DNA from: Gordionus sp. m RMFG-2023
Lineage: Eukaryota > Nematomorpha > Gordioida > Chordodea > Parachordodidae
NCBI RefSeq assembly: GCF_954871325.1
Contig: NC_088776.1
Location: 40,628,569-40,692,568, forward strand
DNA: 64,000 nt
Direction of reading: 5' to 3'
The position numbers were made by a program, and so were the translations under genes. Below, piece by piece: positions 1 to 13,788 of the stretch. The notes beneath the pieces are model-generated. The model ran no database searches. It was given only the letters and a program-made list of their open reading frames with translations, and was not told the DNA's origin. How positions within the stretch are numbered: position 1 is the first letter of the stretch; every line of letters starts with the position of its first letter.

Positions 1-3000
1 AGGCACATTATTTCTTATGTCATTCATAACTTGAGATAATTCAAAATCTTTGGATGTTTCATCACGTATTGGGTCAAAACTAAGAGGTATATCGCCAAAG
101 TCATTTATAATCGCGATATCATCAATAACGTCATCATCAATTACTTGTGGTAGTCTTGAGAGGCAATCAGGAACAACATTGTATTTACCAGCTTTATATC
201 TGATGTTAAAGTCGTAACCCCCCAAAATTATACTCCACTTCTGTAACCTTAATGACATGGTGCTATTATCTTTGAGCCCTTTGGTGAAAATATGGATTAG
301 CGGCTTATGATCCGTTATAATAGTGAACTTAGTCCCTATCAAGTATTCTTGAAATCTCTTGATAGCAAACATAATGGCCAAAGCTTCACGCTCAATATTG
401 GTATAGTTTGTTTCGGATTTTGCTAAAGTTCTTGATGCAAAAGCTATCGGTTTTTCTTTGCCATCTTTTTCAGTGTGAAACAAAACAGCTCCTAAACCTC
501 TTTTAGATGCATCAGTCGCAATTCCGATTGGTAGTTCAGGATTAAAGTACGTCAAAGCTGGAGGAAGACTAATCAATGTCTTTAGATCATCAAAACTTTT
601 GGAGTGTTCTAAATTCCACTCCCATTTTTCTTTGTTAACAATCTTGTATAAAGGATCAGCTATTTCAGCGAAGTTGTTCAAAAATTTTCTGTAGTACCCG
701 GCCATACCTAGAAACGTTGACAATTCCGCGGCTGATTTTGGTTCCGGCATTTTAACGATCGCCTCGATCTTGTCATGGTTGGCGTGGATCCCCTTGGCGT
801 CGATGTCGTGTCCTAAGAACCTTAGACTTTTTTTGAAAAATAAGCTTTTTGCAAAATTAGGCACTAAACCATGAGATAGTATTCTTTCAAAAACCTTCTT
901 TATGTTGTTGAAATGAACTTCGTCACTACTTCCCGTAATTAGTAGATCATCAATATAAAATATGACATCTTTCATGTCACTGAAAATTTGATCCATAATT
1001 TGTTGAAAAATCGCAGATGAAGTCTTTAACCCAAAAGGAAGTCTGGTAAACCGGTAGTACCCCCTGTGTGTAGATATAGTTAATATGTCTCTGCAGGTTT
1101 CATCGATGGGAATTTGTAGGAACGCATCCTTGAAATCTATCTTGGTGAACTTCTTCCCTTCCTTGAGCTTAGCGATAAGATCATTTATTCTTGGAAGTGG
1201 GTATCTGAAGTCCTCAAGGGCTGGGTTGACAGTGTCTTTGAAGTCGGCGCAAACCCTAACGCTCCCATTATCCTTGTAGACAGCGGTTATCGGACTTGCC
1301 CATCGGACATCTGTTACAGGCTCAATTACTCCATCTCCTATCCATCTCATAAGTTCTCTAGTAACAGCGTCTATCTTTGAATAAGGTAACCGTCTAGGTG
1401 GTATGATTTTCGGTTTGGCATCGTTACGTAGATATATCTTGACATTCCCTTTGTTAATCGGTTTTTTAGTCAGTTTAGATTCGCAATCTTTTATTAATTT
1501 CTTTATTTCATCTTCATAGTTGGTATCAATGTTTGCTATAAATTTGTTCAAAATATTACTAAAAGCATTAATCCACATACGTCCCAATAACGCATTTTTA
1601 TTAGATTTAACGATCACGGCTTGCAAGTGTTTGGTGATACCTTCGTAGGTTACTTTAACTTGAGTGACGCCAATAATCTTGATTAAGTTTCCATCATAAG
1701 CTGTGAGTTGTAGAGTGGACTTTTTAAGATCTTTAATACCTATTTGTTTAGCCATATCATGAGGTATAATTGTAAACTTGGATCCCGTATCAACCTGCAT
1801 AGTAACAACAGCATCATTTACTTTTAAAGTAGTCATGAACGCATTATCATTAAGTTTAAACTCAGTTAAATTGTTGATATTAAAATCACTACCATTATTA
1901 TTTTGTGTAGGGTTATATTTTTCTTCAACAATCTCTTCAATGTTCATGTTACAATTGATGTTACTTTGATTCACGTCATTATATTGTAATGGTTTTCTTT
2001 GATTAATATTTTGATTATAATTTTTCCACGTATTATTTTCTCCATTATTGTTGTTATTATAGGATTGATATTGATAACCATATCGATTATTATATTGACT
2101 CTGATTTCTTTGATTGTTGTAAGACCAGGAATTGTTTCTCCCATTATAATTATTGTTTTGCCAAGTACCTCTACCATAATTGTTTGAATTGTTATTGTAT
2201 TGCCAGGCATTGTTTCTATTATAATTGTTGTTGTGCCACATGGAGTTTCTTCCGTAATAGTTTGAATTGTTATTCGAAGATTGGTTATTACGAAAATTTC
2301 TAGAGTTACCCTCACTGTCTCGAAAAATATTGTTTTGATAGTTTCGGCTAGCACTATAATTAGGCCTAAAATCATTATAATTCCTCTTCTTAAAATCAAA
2401 ATTTTCCTTATGAGTGTTACGTCCATTATAATTAAAATTATTTTCTTTAAAATTATTATGTTCATAATCATTAGAATTATTCTCATTATTACTAAAAGTA
2501 CTTTTGCATGGTATTTTATCCATGTTTAAATTGTAAAATTTTTTATTTTCATCCAATTTTTTATCATTATCTACATAATTTGTATCGCTAACGTCTGGTT
2601 TAATATTGATGCCATCTAACTCCACTCCTAATTTCATCATCTTATCTAAACCTTCGTGCTTATGTTTATTTAACTTCCTTCTGATATTATCATTTAAAGA
2701 ACAAGTTATTAATTTCTCAATCATTCTTGTATCGTTATCAAAATCGCATTTTTGATGAAGTTTTGAAATTCTAAAATAAAAAGTATGGAAGGACTCCTCG
2801 GCACCTTGTACCGCTAAGTTAAAGTTCTTTATATTTACATTAATGTCCTCACTTGGAATTAACAGTTTCAATTTACCAAAAACAATATTAAAATCTTTTA
2901 ACTGTGCTTTAGAACATATCGACGTAACTTGGTCTACAATCTCAATTGGTAAGCTGCATAGTAGTGTCCTAACTTTAGATGAGTCTGACTCAATATGTCC

Positions 3001-3109
3001 TTCAAAGTATGTTTCTATTAAGTTAAGATAAGTCTCAGATAATTTTCCTGATAACTTGGGAAATTTAGGAACATATTGAGTGTGTATAAGAGTTAATTTT
3101 TCGTCCATG
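1..3109 (-). mobile_element. Ty3/gypsy-type LTR retrotransposon, Gag-Pol region (element continues past left edge)
   Basis: A long open frame on the minus strand starts at an ATG at 3109 and is still open at base 1. Parts in order: a Gag-like N-terminus (about 3109-2530); a long Asn/Tyr/Arg-rich linker (about 2530-1960); an aspartic protease with VDTGS (about 1781-1795); a reverse transcriptase with the FYIDDLLITG active-site strand (about 930-970); and an RNase H with TDASKRGLGAV (about 480-530) followed by ITDHKPLIHI. The order protease-RT-RNase H and the sequence type fit Ty3/gypsy. Integrase and the far LTR would lie to the left, outside the window. No CCHC knuckle was seen in Gag. The part in the window looks whole, so the copy is probably young. 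The classification is confident; the boundaries are unknown. Confidence 0.9.
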
Positions 3110-4680
3110 ATATAATTTTATTTGAGTAAAGTAAACTTTCAATATTTAAAATCGTAAAAGCAAAACATTGTAGTTCATTAAAATCAAATTTAAGTTGTCT
3201 AAAAATTTTAATTTTAATCAAGAGAATATGGTCCACTAAGTTTTAATAGTTTATCTATAAAAATTCTAATTCGAATTCGTAAAGAGGATTTAATCCACTA
3301 AGTTTCAATATAATTTGTCTGTGAAAAATTTAATACTAATTCGTGACTAAGTTTTTAGAAAAAAAAAATTTATTGATATTCTATAAGTTAAACATTGCGT
3401 AAATTTATATTTAATAATGAAATATAGGGAAAATTTTCTTTACCCTATAAATATAATGTCAAATATGTAAAGCATAAAGATATTTGAATTTTAATATTCA
3501 ATAATTTTACAAAATATAAAAATAAAATTATTGTCATCAAGAATATAGGGTTTCCCATTTAGAGACATATATGCATCAATCATTTTTCGTAAAGATTTAA
3601 AATAAAAAACAATTTCGTTCGTCCTATTATCACGTACATAAGAAAATTCTTTACATATTCCCATTTCTCACATTTTATCAATAATAACGTATTGAGGTAC
3701 ATTATAAGTTTTAAAACAAAACATCACGACGTAAAAATTGAAAGATTTAGACGAAAAAATATTTTTTATCATATAACTCCTTTATTTATATATATATATA
3801 CTCTATTTTATTTTTTATTTTTTTTACCTTTTTATAATTTTGTAAATTTGGATAAAATTTTGACTATCGAAAAGAAAAGTCAAAAAATTTTATTTGTCCT
3901 TTAACATCTCCCATATCGAACGACGAATTTGATAAGTAATTCGTTTACTTTTTATTTTTTACAAAAGAATTCAAGGTAAGGATATATTTTTTTTTTTAAA
4001 AACTTTTATTATTTAACTTTATTTTATTTTTTGAAAGAAAAACGAAAAACGTACCACCGTAACCGGGGCACCATAAAAGAAATAAAAGAAAGGACTTATA
4101 TCAACTATTACTATTTAAATTTAAATCAAATTTATTACTATATATTTTTTATCTAAAAACATTATATATATATATATAAAAAGTTAATTGAACATATTAA
4201 ATAATCAACTTAAATAGTTAATATATAAAATAAACAATATTCAAATTCAAATCAATCAACAGTTCCATTATTTAAATCTCATATAAAATATAATTAACTA
4301 TAACTATTTGACTTTCTATATTTTATAAAATCTTATTTATACATTTGCATAAAATCAAATAAATTTATTTTTTACATTGTAAAATTAATATTTTGAATAT
4401 TTTGGCAAATCATAAAAATAAAGAAGCATTACAATCTCCTCAAACATGACATCATATTAAATCTTATTAATAATTATCCGATAATAGTAATATTCTTACT
4501 TTGGTATTTCTGCAGCATAATTTAGTGAGCCTTTATTAAATTATATTCTTCTGATTGCAACTGCATATTAACAGCATATAGTAGATTTCCTATATGTAAA
4601 ATTCCTAAATATACTTCTGCCATTTATTTTTGAAAATTATTTTCAAATAGGACAGCTTTTATAATCTATTTATTTTTTAA
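3110..4680. other. Leader/LTR candidate region of the gypsy element and AT-rich spacer
   Basis: No coding sequence is recognised. It lies upstream of the Gag start, so the leader and one LTR of the element at 1-3109 should be here, but without the second LTR the edges cannot be fixed. A sequence around 4055-4072, read on the minus strand as TGGTGCCCCGG, could be a primer-binding site. About 75 bases are locally duplicated at 3228-3350 (repeated TCCACTAAGTTT). A short TA run lies at 4143-4180. Confidence 0.4.
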
Positions 4681-4689
4681 AGGTTTGTA

Positions 4690-5332
4690 TTTTAAAATTC
4701 TACGATGGCGCGTATTAGGAGGAACCTGTCAACCAACATTATGCTGACTTAATTCTGTAAATACACTCTGGTTTTTGCCAAATTCACTGAGGAATTATCA
4801 GATCAGAAAGCTACCATGCAATTCATTGGTAATGCCAAATCTGCCATATTTACCATTATATATGGTTAGCTATGTCTTTGGATATTTCATATCTGGAGAA
4901 AATTTTTTTAATAGTTTTATTAAAATGACATTAATTTTGTTGAAATAGGGGAGGATCAAGGGAAATGTTTTGATATCTCCTTATTAGATGCATCTGTTAG
5001 AATTGCATATGTTTGCACATCTTTCAAATCGTCAAGAATTGACCTTCTGGATTTATATCCTAAAACATTGTTGATAGCCCTGCTCATTTTGTGTTCTACA
5101 AAGTATTCTATTCATTTATATTAGTCGTTAAATATTATGGGGAAAGATTCTACCAACATTGAGATGTTGAGTAACTCTCTGAATGTTGTACTGCATGATA
5201 GGTATTTACCATTTCCGCAACTGTAGTTGCATCTATATTATTTCTTATTTTTGAAGAATATTTTTGTTTTGAGATAGATGTTGATAGAATGCCCTGTACT
5301 GATTTATGCTTTGAAGATTTTTGATACCTCAA
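4690..5332 (-). pseudogene. Decayed transposase fragment, hAT-like
   Basis: Minus-strand translation gives, in shifting frames, ATTVAEMVNTYHAVQHSES (about 5230-5175), then a stretch with LDDLKDVQTYAILTDASNK (about 5040-4985), then an ADNSSVN-like piece (about 4800). The spacing of a TDASNK block followed by a (S)ADN block resembles hAT-like transposases of animals. Frameshifts and stops interrupt it and no terminal repeats were found, so it is a relic. The superfamily assignment is tentative. Confidence 0.42.
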
Positions 5333-5542
5333 AATATCATATTCCCTTCCCCCATTTATTTTTTTACATTGTAAAATTACAATTTTTTATAAAATTTTAT
5401 CTTGTTTACATTCTTTTGTATTTAAAAAAGATCGTTGGTTATTATTTTTACACAAAATTAATATATTATAATAAATCAATATGTTTTTTTAATAATAAAG
5501 ATAGTACTCTAAGAAATTTTGTGTCGTACAGTAATTACCTAT

Positions 5543-5860
5543 TTTGAAAAATAGTTGGTTATTTTATTTTGGAAAATAGTTAACTATTTTATTTTGAAAA
5601 AGAGTTGGATATTTTATTTTGAAAAATAGTTAGGCTATTTTATTTTGAAAAAGAGTTGGATATTTTATTTTGAAAAATAGTTGGCTATTTTATTTTGAAA
5701 AATAGTTGGCTATTTTATTTTGAAAAATAGTTGGCTATTTTATTTTGAAAAATAGTTGGCTATTTTATTTTGAAAAAAAGTTAGCTATTTTATTTTTAAA
5801 AAAGTTAGCTATTTTATTTTGAAAAATAATTACCTATTTTATTTTGGAAAATAGATTAGA
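5543..5860. repeat. Minisatellite, unit about 25 bp
   Basis: About a dozen head-to-tail copies of a unit close to TATTTTATTTTGAAAAATAG plus TTGGC. Units differ by single substitutions (GTTGGC, GTTAAC, GAGTTGGA, GTTAGC). Variation is greatest at the two edges. Confidence 0.9.
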
Positions 5861-5924
5861 TTTTATATTTATAAAAAATAATAGGTGGATAACTAAGTCA
5901 ATTCTAAATCCCAAAAAATTTTTT

Positions 5925-6012
5925 TTAGCAATTTCTCCCACAATTTTTATATTTCTCCCACAAAATACCTAATTTCTCCCACAAAATACCTAATTTCTCC
6001 CACAATTTGAAA
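5925..6012. repeat. Short tandem repeat, unit about 20 bp
   Basis: Three to four copies of a unit containing TTTCTCCCACAAAATACC, directly after the minisatellite. The last copy runs into unrelated sequence. Confidence 0.75.
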
Positions 6013-7828
6013 ATTTTGACCTGGCAACCCTGGTCACAATTGATAAAATGCTATTTATTCATCATATAATTTTACTAAATTTATATTTCCTACTTTATTT
6101 TGCTTCCATTCCAACTTTATATTTCAATTTGTTTTAATAAAAATCAATAGAATATTACTAAATGTGAATGATCTGAGCAAAAATTCAATTCTTTACTCTT
6201 TTTCTGAAAAAATACATAAATTTAAATAAGAGTAAACTATATTAACAATGTGTTAGAACTAAGAGCACCCAAATAAATTACAAAAAAATGTAATACATTG
6301 AATTATAAATAAATTCATCAAAAATTTTTTTAATAAATAGCGCGCCACGGTCCCCGATAATTTATCAGGCGACGGCAAAATTAGCTCGCTGCCGAAGGCC
6401 GATGAAAATTTTTAAAAAGACTGCCTCCATCAATTGAGGTTCTGGAATTAACTTATCTTAAAAAAGTTATAATATCCATGCTTGAAATTTTATACCCTTT
6501 TTTAAATGTTATTTACAACTATTTATCATGTTTCATTCCGTCAAATAAAATAAATAAAATACAATGGGGGGAGAGGTGGAGGGGTAAATTTGGAATTTGT
6601 AAGAAAATTTTTAAAAAACATGCTTTGTTTTTCTATTTTGTTTTGTAATATATGTAATATTTTTTGACTATAACTTACAAAACAATTTATTTTATTTCAA
6701 GATTTTTGGAATAGGTAGAAAAAATAAATTGTCTGAGATTATTTTATTAGATTATTTTATTTCGTAATATCTATATTTTCGATTATCATCGTGAGATGAC
6801 AAAATAGCGGCCAATAAAAATACAATATCTTTAACCAATATTGTCGTGACGTTCCATAAAATTATTTTTATCACTGGGATTGAAGCGTTTGTTCTAAATT
6901 TTTTCTTCATATAATTTTCAAATAAAATGGAATTGTTCAAATGAAAAGATGTATTCATATTCCAATATATAATCCCTATCAAATTAGCAGTGATGCATTT
7001 CTTAAAAATTTGGAAGGGAGGATATAAATTTTTATATGTTATCCACAAATATGATAAAATATTGCGAACATTATTAAATTATTTATTTATATTATATTTT
7101 AATAATTATATCGCAACCTTAATACTACCAATATCTATATAGAAAATATATATAAATATAAATTAAAAAATTTCCCATAAGATTTTATTTCTTCGTTTTC
7201 TTTGTGATGTAATTTTTGGAAAATATTTCATACGCCAAGCCAGAATTCCTTTTCCGTATTTTGATATATGGATCTGGGATCCACTAGGAACATTAAGATT
7301 GATAAATTATTTACTCTTAAATTCATTCTATTATCTAATTTGACCAAATTTATGCGATGAAGGCCTCTTTCACACTCGGTCATGATAAAGTATTCACACA
7401 GTTAATATTTTCATCGATATATTGCGAAGTTGTGCAATTATTTTATACTCATTTAATTAGAATCTTTGGCATATTTTTATTTACTTCTCATCAAATCGAG
7501 TATCTAGGTTCTTATGCTAATTTATTTTTGAATAAATAATATATCGGAAAGAATTTTTAAAATAAAAATAAAATTTTATTAAAATTTAATCAAGTCATGA
7601 TACCCTCGTTTTATAGCTACTTATTAGATTATTAGACAGGACCATATGATTTCTAGATAAATTATAAATTGGTCTATTTTTAATCTTACTAGTTTTGGAT
7701 TTTTTTCAACAACATGTTTTTTAATAATAGTTTATTTTCTGAATCGTAAATATTCATCTACATATTATTTATATATTATTTTCTACATGTTCCTAATTAT
7801 TTTAAATATCAATAATCAATAAAAAATG
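6013..7828. other. AT-rich intergenic stretch, nothing identified
   Basis: No gene recognised. A small GC-rich block at 6340-6405 (GCGCGCCACGG ... CTGCCGAAGGCCG) stands out from the background and may be a transposon end. An open frame of 98 codons on the minus strand (6752-7048) is hydrophobic and AT-driven and is not claimed as a gene. Confidence 0.5.
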
Positions 7829-7836
7829 GTTCATTG

Positions 7837-7866
7837 CATGCGCGTACGCAGGAATTTAGTGTGGGT

Positions 7867-7899
<33 letters not shown>

Positions 7900-10800
7900 T
7901 AAATTAAAATTTTTTAAATAAAATTATTGTTATTTAAAAATATCAAGCATAAATTTATTAGGACTAATAACTATTTCTAATATACAAATTTAAATTAATA
8001 TGAATTATAAAAAATTAAATATATAAACCGATATATAAAAATAAATTTGATTTAAAAAATATTAAACGAATATAACCGGCAGCATATAAATACTTTAAAT
8101 AAATCTGAATTATAAAATATTAAGTGGATATAACCAGGATATGAATGACTATAAAATAAATAACCCATAATAGAAATTTAAATTTTCTTGAGCCTTTAAA
8201 ATTAATACATAAAGTTAAAAAATTTAAATGTTGGAAATATGAATAATTATATATTTTATGTAAAAGAAAAATATATAAGACATTAAAAAATGATTGCACA
8301 AAAAATATTATAGAAACATTATATTTTTATAATGTAAAATCCAATCTTCGTTGGGATTGAGCTAATTTGTCAATTATATCATCCGTGCTTGGCGTCAAAT
8401 ACCCATGTATATTCAAAAGGGCCAGACCATTCAATCTACTTTCAGAATTTGTACTTCTTAGGTACGTTTCTTCTTAAAGAAGAGAATGTTCTATCATTAG
8501 TTGCAGTACTAATGGGAAGAGTTGCTAATATATATAATAATTTCAATATATTGGGAAAATAATCTAAAAGATGTTTGAAATGATGCAAAGCATCCATAGA
8601 ATTTTTTGGGACTATATCAACCATAGTTAATATACCATAGTTGGCATTCAGCTAATAAAGCATCATGAGATACATTAACGTCTTCATGATAAAAATCTGC
8701 CAAATATTTTATTTTTTTCTATCACCATCTGAAAAAGGTTCAGAGGGCTTTTGCGTAAGTAATATCTGCAGATTGGTAAGTGCAGCTTGATGAATTAAAA
8801 ACCGTTCATTTACTTGGGTTATAAATGTATCCAAAAGAGGTATAAAGACATTTATTTTATAATATTCTTCTATTGACCCTATATTAATATTTGGACGATA
8901 AGCTTGCCTTGCTGCAAGTCGAGGGAGACAAATATTGAACTCGTATAGCTCTGCTTTTGATTCAAATATAACATATAAAATATGAAATTCCTCATCAGCA
9001 TTAGCTCTAATTTCCTTGAGTTCTAATAAAATTGTCTGCTACTCTCATCATCTCAATCAAATCAATTTGAAAAGTATCACATAAAATAGTTGTATAATTA
9101 AATAATTTATTAATACATTTTAATGCGAAAAAAAAAATTTGGTATAAGTATTGAATCCAGTAACTTGCTTGCTTCTGAAGAAATATCTCTTTCAGACCAT
9201 TGTGATATTTCTGTAAGAGCATTAATAATCGGATCTTCTAACTCCATAAAAGCTGTTACTGCTTGATGTCGAAGACTCAATCTTGTTGGACAAGCTTTTT
9301 GCAAATTTTTTCTCCTTGTTGGGCAAGGAGTTTCAGATATAGTTCTGTTCAAAATATTTTGACGCTTGGGGTATCTAAACATCTCATAGATGCTAGATAT
9401 TTTACCTGATATAAATATAAAAAATTTAATTTTAATAATTAAAAACCTAAGCAATTTGATATCAATGGTAAAGAACATGAATCCGATATTGCTAAGTTAA
9501 GTGAATGGGTAGCACAGTGGGCATACATAGCTGTTGGGCATTTTTTTTAATAAATGCCTGAAGCCCATTGAATTGTCCACTCATTGTACGTGCTCCATCA
9601 TGCTCTTGCTCACATATCATATTTATATTTAGTTAATAAATTTATAATAAGATTAATTATTACTTTTAATTTTTTAAGATTCTCAAATATTACATCAGCT
9701 AAAGCAGACCCAGTCATGCTTGAAACAAGAATAAATTGTAGAAACATTTCCTTGATAATGTTATTATGAGTATCTACAAATCGCGCACACAATGACATCT
9801 GCTCAATGCCAGCAATGTCCGTGGTCTCATCTGCCAAAATCGAGAAGCATAGGGCAGAATTGATTTCAGCAATCAATTTTTCTAAATGATATTGTTGCAA
9901 ATATCAATTACATTTTGTATCCTAGGGCTAAGATAGGTAGCATTTATATTCCCACTAGAGGCTCTCCATTAATATGGGATCTAATGCTTTAAATTTTAAA
10001 AGTCCACGAAAATACCTTCGTTATCATTATTATTAAAATTTAAGCTTCCTGAATCCTTGTGGCCACGTAGTTCTAGGCCTTGCAAGCCACAATATAAAAT
10101 AGCCTCAATAGTTAGTTTTATCTTACATCTATTTTCTTTTGCGATTTTAACCCTTCAATAAGTGATGAAATGGGAATCATATCCCCCTTTTGAATTAATT
10201 CTTTTGACGAAATCATCAGTTCACAGCTTTTGTGATAATTTGTTTTCTGATGATTGTCAAAAATTTCCCCCGCATCTTTGTATTTGTTGAAAGGAGTCTT
10301 AACAAGAGTGTTAAGCTTAACTAGATTTCTGCGAGCATATCGTGGTCCAAACAGGACACATATCTTGCAATAAGCTCCACTGTCTAGGATGGAGTATGCT
10401 AGCCATAACCATCTAGTAAAATAGCTATAAATTTTTACTTTCGATTAGCACATAAAGTTTGGGGATATTGAAAATTGAGGGGTGGAATATAAATATATTA
10501 TTAAATAAAATATTTATCATAGGTATCTTTAATATATACCTTTTTAAGAAGTATATGTCTTTCTTCTAGGCTAATATTATCTTTATCTAAAAAATTGGCT
10601 ATATCATATGGATGATCATTGTACTCTAGTTTTGTATAAAGATTTTAGTTTTAAGTTTATGTCTAAATATTGAGATGTAAATTAAAATTATTTTTAAAAA
10701 AATTATTGCTGCACATTGTTGCAATCTCATTCTTTTACTAAATTAAATATCTAAAATTATTATTTATTAAATAATACTAGCTAAGTTATTATAAAACTGC

Positions 10801-11336
10801 CCAAACGTATTTTTTTTAGAATAACTAACCTTTAGATGGCTCTATATCCTGACTCTCAATTATTCTTTCAACAATTCTTTCATTATTTGCTATTATGGGA
10901 GGGGTTTTAATTGCTAAAAATATTTTAAAATTAAAATTTTATTAAATTATTATACTATACTTTTTTGCTTTTTGGTATGATTTTCACTATCTTCAGTGTT
11001 TTTAAAACAAGTTTAATATCCATGACTAGAAATTTGAAAATGGTGAAAAAATATAATACCGGAAAATTTAAAAATAATAGATAAATATTACGCCAAGGAA
11101 AACTTGAAAATGAAATTAATTGATTAAATAAATTAGTAAATGAAAAAGGTAATAATATAAAAATTTAAAAAGAACGAGATATAAATAAATATAATAAAAT
11201 ATAAATGAATATAATAAAATATAAATGAATATAAACAATAATATTTTTGAAAAATATATACGGCATCTGCATTTTTTGACTTGGGGGGGGGGGAGAGATT
11301 TGTCCCCCTGCCCCCCCTTCGCTGCGTACGCCAATG
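7837..11336 (-). mobile_element. hAT element with 8-bp target duplication (TTF-finger/DUF4371 type)
   Basis: The 3500-bp element is bounded by exact 8-bp direct repeats GTTCATTG at 7829-7836 and 11337-11344. Its ends are inverted: left CATGCGCGTACGCAGGAA, right (reverse complement) CATTGGCGTACGCAGCGAA. Each end is followed by a G run on the element's inward strand: about 30 G near 7866-7900 on the left, and mixed G/C runs at 11281-11317 on the right. Transposase remains lie on the minus strand. The 8-bp duplication, CA...TG ends and domain content together make hAT secure. The coding part is broken, so the copy is not autonomous. Confidence 0.9.
8342..10470 (-). pseudogene. hAT transposase remnant, ZMYM1-like (TTF finger, DUF4371, C-terminal dimerisation)
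   Basis: Reading the minus strand from about 10410 downward: a TTF-type zinc finger with WLAYSILDSGAYCKICVLFG, then LVKTPFNKYKDAGEIFDNHQ (about 10400-10230). A piece with LELRGHKDSG follows (about 10075-10040). Next comes the DUF4371-type core with SILADETTDIAGIEQMSLCARF (about 9850-9780, the acidic catalytic region). The C-terminal dimerisation motif TLPISTATNDRTFSSLRR lies at 8520-8470. These segments are in different frames with stops between them, so the gene is dead. The domain order matches the ZMYM1-like branch of hAT. It fills the interior of the element bounded by the GTTCATTG duplications. Confidence 0.85.
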
Positions 11337-11675
11337 GTTCATTGGCAAATAGACACAAAAGAACAAAATAAAAAAAATTATCTCAAAATAGATCAATCGA
11401 TTTTTACAGCTACCTATTACAGACTTCAAATTCCTATCTAAACACTTAAGAGATTTTGCTATAATTGGAACATTTCTTGCCTGTTGTGTTGTTAAATCGG
11501 TTAATCCTAATAGTCGAAAAAAACCTTGAGGCTATAGTTGATATTTTTTTCAAAATTGTGACATTCTTTAAAAATTTAGATCGAGGCTAATATAATAGTA
11601 TTATAATTGGGGTTGTTTTTCTTTATTTTGCTGTATATATTATAGTTTTTCTTACGCGTAATAATTTAGCCATGT

Positions 11676-11912
11676 AACAACAGCGCAAGCATTTGACTTT
11701 GAATTGTAAAATTTGTAAGATCCAGAATGAGTCCTATATTATTTTTTTAGAGAATTATTTATTTTATGCAGAAAAAAGGCCGATTTTGAGGCAATATATG
11801 ATCATTAATTTACTTCATATTATTTTGATAAAAAATATTATCAATTGTTATTTTTCTTTCATTTAAATTCAATAAAGACTCTTATTGACGACAACCAATA
11901 GTCTAGTGCCGT
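11676..11912. repeat. Dispersed repeat of about 235 bp, copy 1
   Basis: It shares long near-identical stretches with 24261-24503, including CGATTTTGAGGCAATATATG and ATCATTAATTTACT, and ends with AATTCAATAAAG then a CAACCAATA motif. It opens with TG, carries an AATAAA signal near its end and is AT-rich, so it could be a solo LTR or a 3' end copied by retrotransposition. The family is unknown. Confidence 0.7.
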
Positions 11913-12764
11913 GACCAAACAAGGTTAATTTTTATTCTTATATTTGTATTTATTTAGGTTGAAAAAACTTAAAGTTTGTTAAGGGTACAGTGGGTTAGCT
12001 GTGATATTGAAGTGAATTACTGTTAAAGGCAAGGAGAGGAAATAATTAATGTATAATTTTATATCATTTAGGGTTGTAGATGAAAGTAATGACGGATTAA
12101 CAAAGCAGTGAAAACACATTATGTCCTGATAAAGATGATACGCTTATGCCTTGGGATACTGGTAAAAGAAGAACGCAAAACGATATTTCTGTCAATGTCA
12201 GCATTGGTATCCCCCTCTAAAATATAATCATGAACGATGTTAACTCAACCATAAAACGGTCGTAAGTATTGTTATATGCCACGACAGAACTACTGCATAT
12301 TTTTCTATTAATAAAGTTGATGAAATTGGCCGTACTGTTTCAAGTTTGAACATTCTCTAAATATTCATGAAAGTTACTCAGAGAATCGGATAAAGTAATA
12401 TTTATATTTACACCTAGTGAAGTGAATGATAGTACAGAATTAATGTTTATATTTGTTAAAAAATAGGCGGAGGCATAGGGATTGTGGTAGTGGTAATAGA
12501 AATATCATAACATTAAAATAATGTAAACCAGTAGATGGGTCAATATTAGATGCATATTTCTAGTAGTTGGAGGGCTATCAACAAAAAATTTTTTGGTGAC
12601 TTATCAAGCCTATTTTGATATTAAGGTTTATTTAGCATTTGTTCATTATTAATGGCTGATATATCAATATTTGAACAATTATAAAGGTAATGGGGAAAGT
12701 TATCTAAAGTAAAAAAAAAAAAATTCTCAAGTTAATTTTATAAGGTAGTATTAAAATAAAATAC
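11913..12764. other. AT-rich stretch, nothing identified
   Basis: No recognisable coding or repeat structure; it lies between the dispersed repeat and the satellite array. Confidence 0.4.
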
Positions 12765-13788
12765 CATTCGGAGAGACCAATTGGCAAACTTAAAAAAAAA
12801 TAGGATCCTTGTGAATAGGTATAGAATAATTTAAATAATATATAAATACCGTAATATGTTTTTTTTTGGAATAAATATAAAATCCTAAAAATAGAAAATA
12901 GTATTTTTTATTGAAAGAATAAAAAGGAGTATTGTTGAAAAAGGTAGGATCCTTAAGAATAAATATATAATTTAATTGAATAAAAATAAATATTGTAATA
13001 TATATTGATTTTTTGGAATAGATAAAAAATCCTATATAAAATTATTTATAATAAAAATAATATACTATGTTTATTTTTTTGAGCATTACACAAAATATTC
13101 AGCAGGGATAATAGAGTAATGGTGGATCCGACAAAATGGTAAGCTTTTAAAAAAGTAGGATCCTTAAAAAATGTATTAATTTAGTTATATTAAAAATGTA
13201 CTTTGTACATTTTTCAGTTAGTTAGACAAAATATTCATCAGAGATAAAAGAGCATATTGTGCAGCCCGACAAAATGGATAGCCTTAAAAATACGTAGGAT
13301 GCTTAAAATAATATAAATTTATTTAAATTATAAAAAAATAATCGATTTTTTGGAATAGATATAAAATCATATATAAAATTATTTATAATAAAAAATAATG
13401 TACTATGTATATTTTTTTGTGCGTTATACAAAATAATCAGCAGGGATAATAGAGCAATTATGGATCCGACAAAATGGTAAGTTTTTAAAAAAGTAGGATT
13501 CTTAAAAATTGTTATATTAATTTAGTTAAATATTAAAAATGTACTTTGTATATTTTTTAGTTAGTTATACAAAATATTCATAAGAGATAAAAGGGCATAT
13601 TGTGCAGTCTGACAAAATGGATAGCCTTAAAAATAGGTAGGATGCTTAAAATAATATAAATGTAATTAAATTATAAAAAAGTAATTGATTTTTTGGAATA
13701 GATATAAAATCATATATATAATTATTTATAATAAAAATAATGTACTATGTATATTTTTTTGTGTGTTATACAAAATAATCAGCAAGGA
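12765..13788. repeat. Satellite array, period about 340 bp, left part
   Basis: GACAAAATGG recurs at 13130, 13268, 13468 and 13611, giving a repeated spacing of 338-343 bases made of two unlike halves (about 140 and 200). Each half carries a form of GTAGGATCCTTAAAA or GTAGGATGCTTAAAA. Copies left of 13100 are more diverged. The array is cut at 13788 by the long-inverted-repeat element and resumes at 19863. Confidence 0.85.

Noticed and set aside
1971-2486. 171-codon minus-strand open frame rich in Ile/Met/Thr
   Set aside because: It is a shadow frame of the Asn-rich Gag linker of the gypsy element; the real frame there encodes AAT/AAC-rich protein continuous with protease and RT.
5543-6012. 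Possible CRISPR-like array
   Set aside because: Units are contiguous with no unique spacers, and the context is a eukaryotic genome.
6752-7048. 98-codon minus-strand open frame
   Set aside because: Hydrophobic and AT-driven composition, no motif, no splice context.
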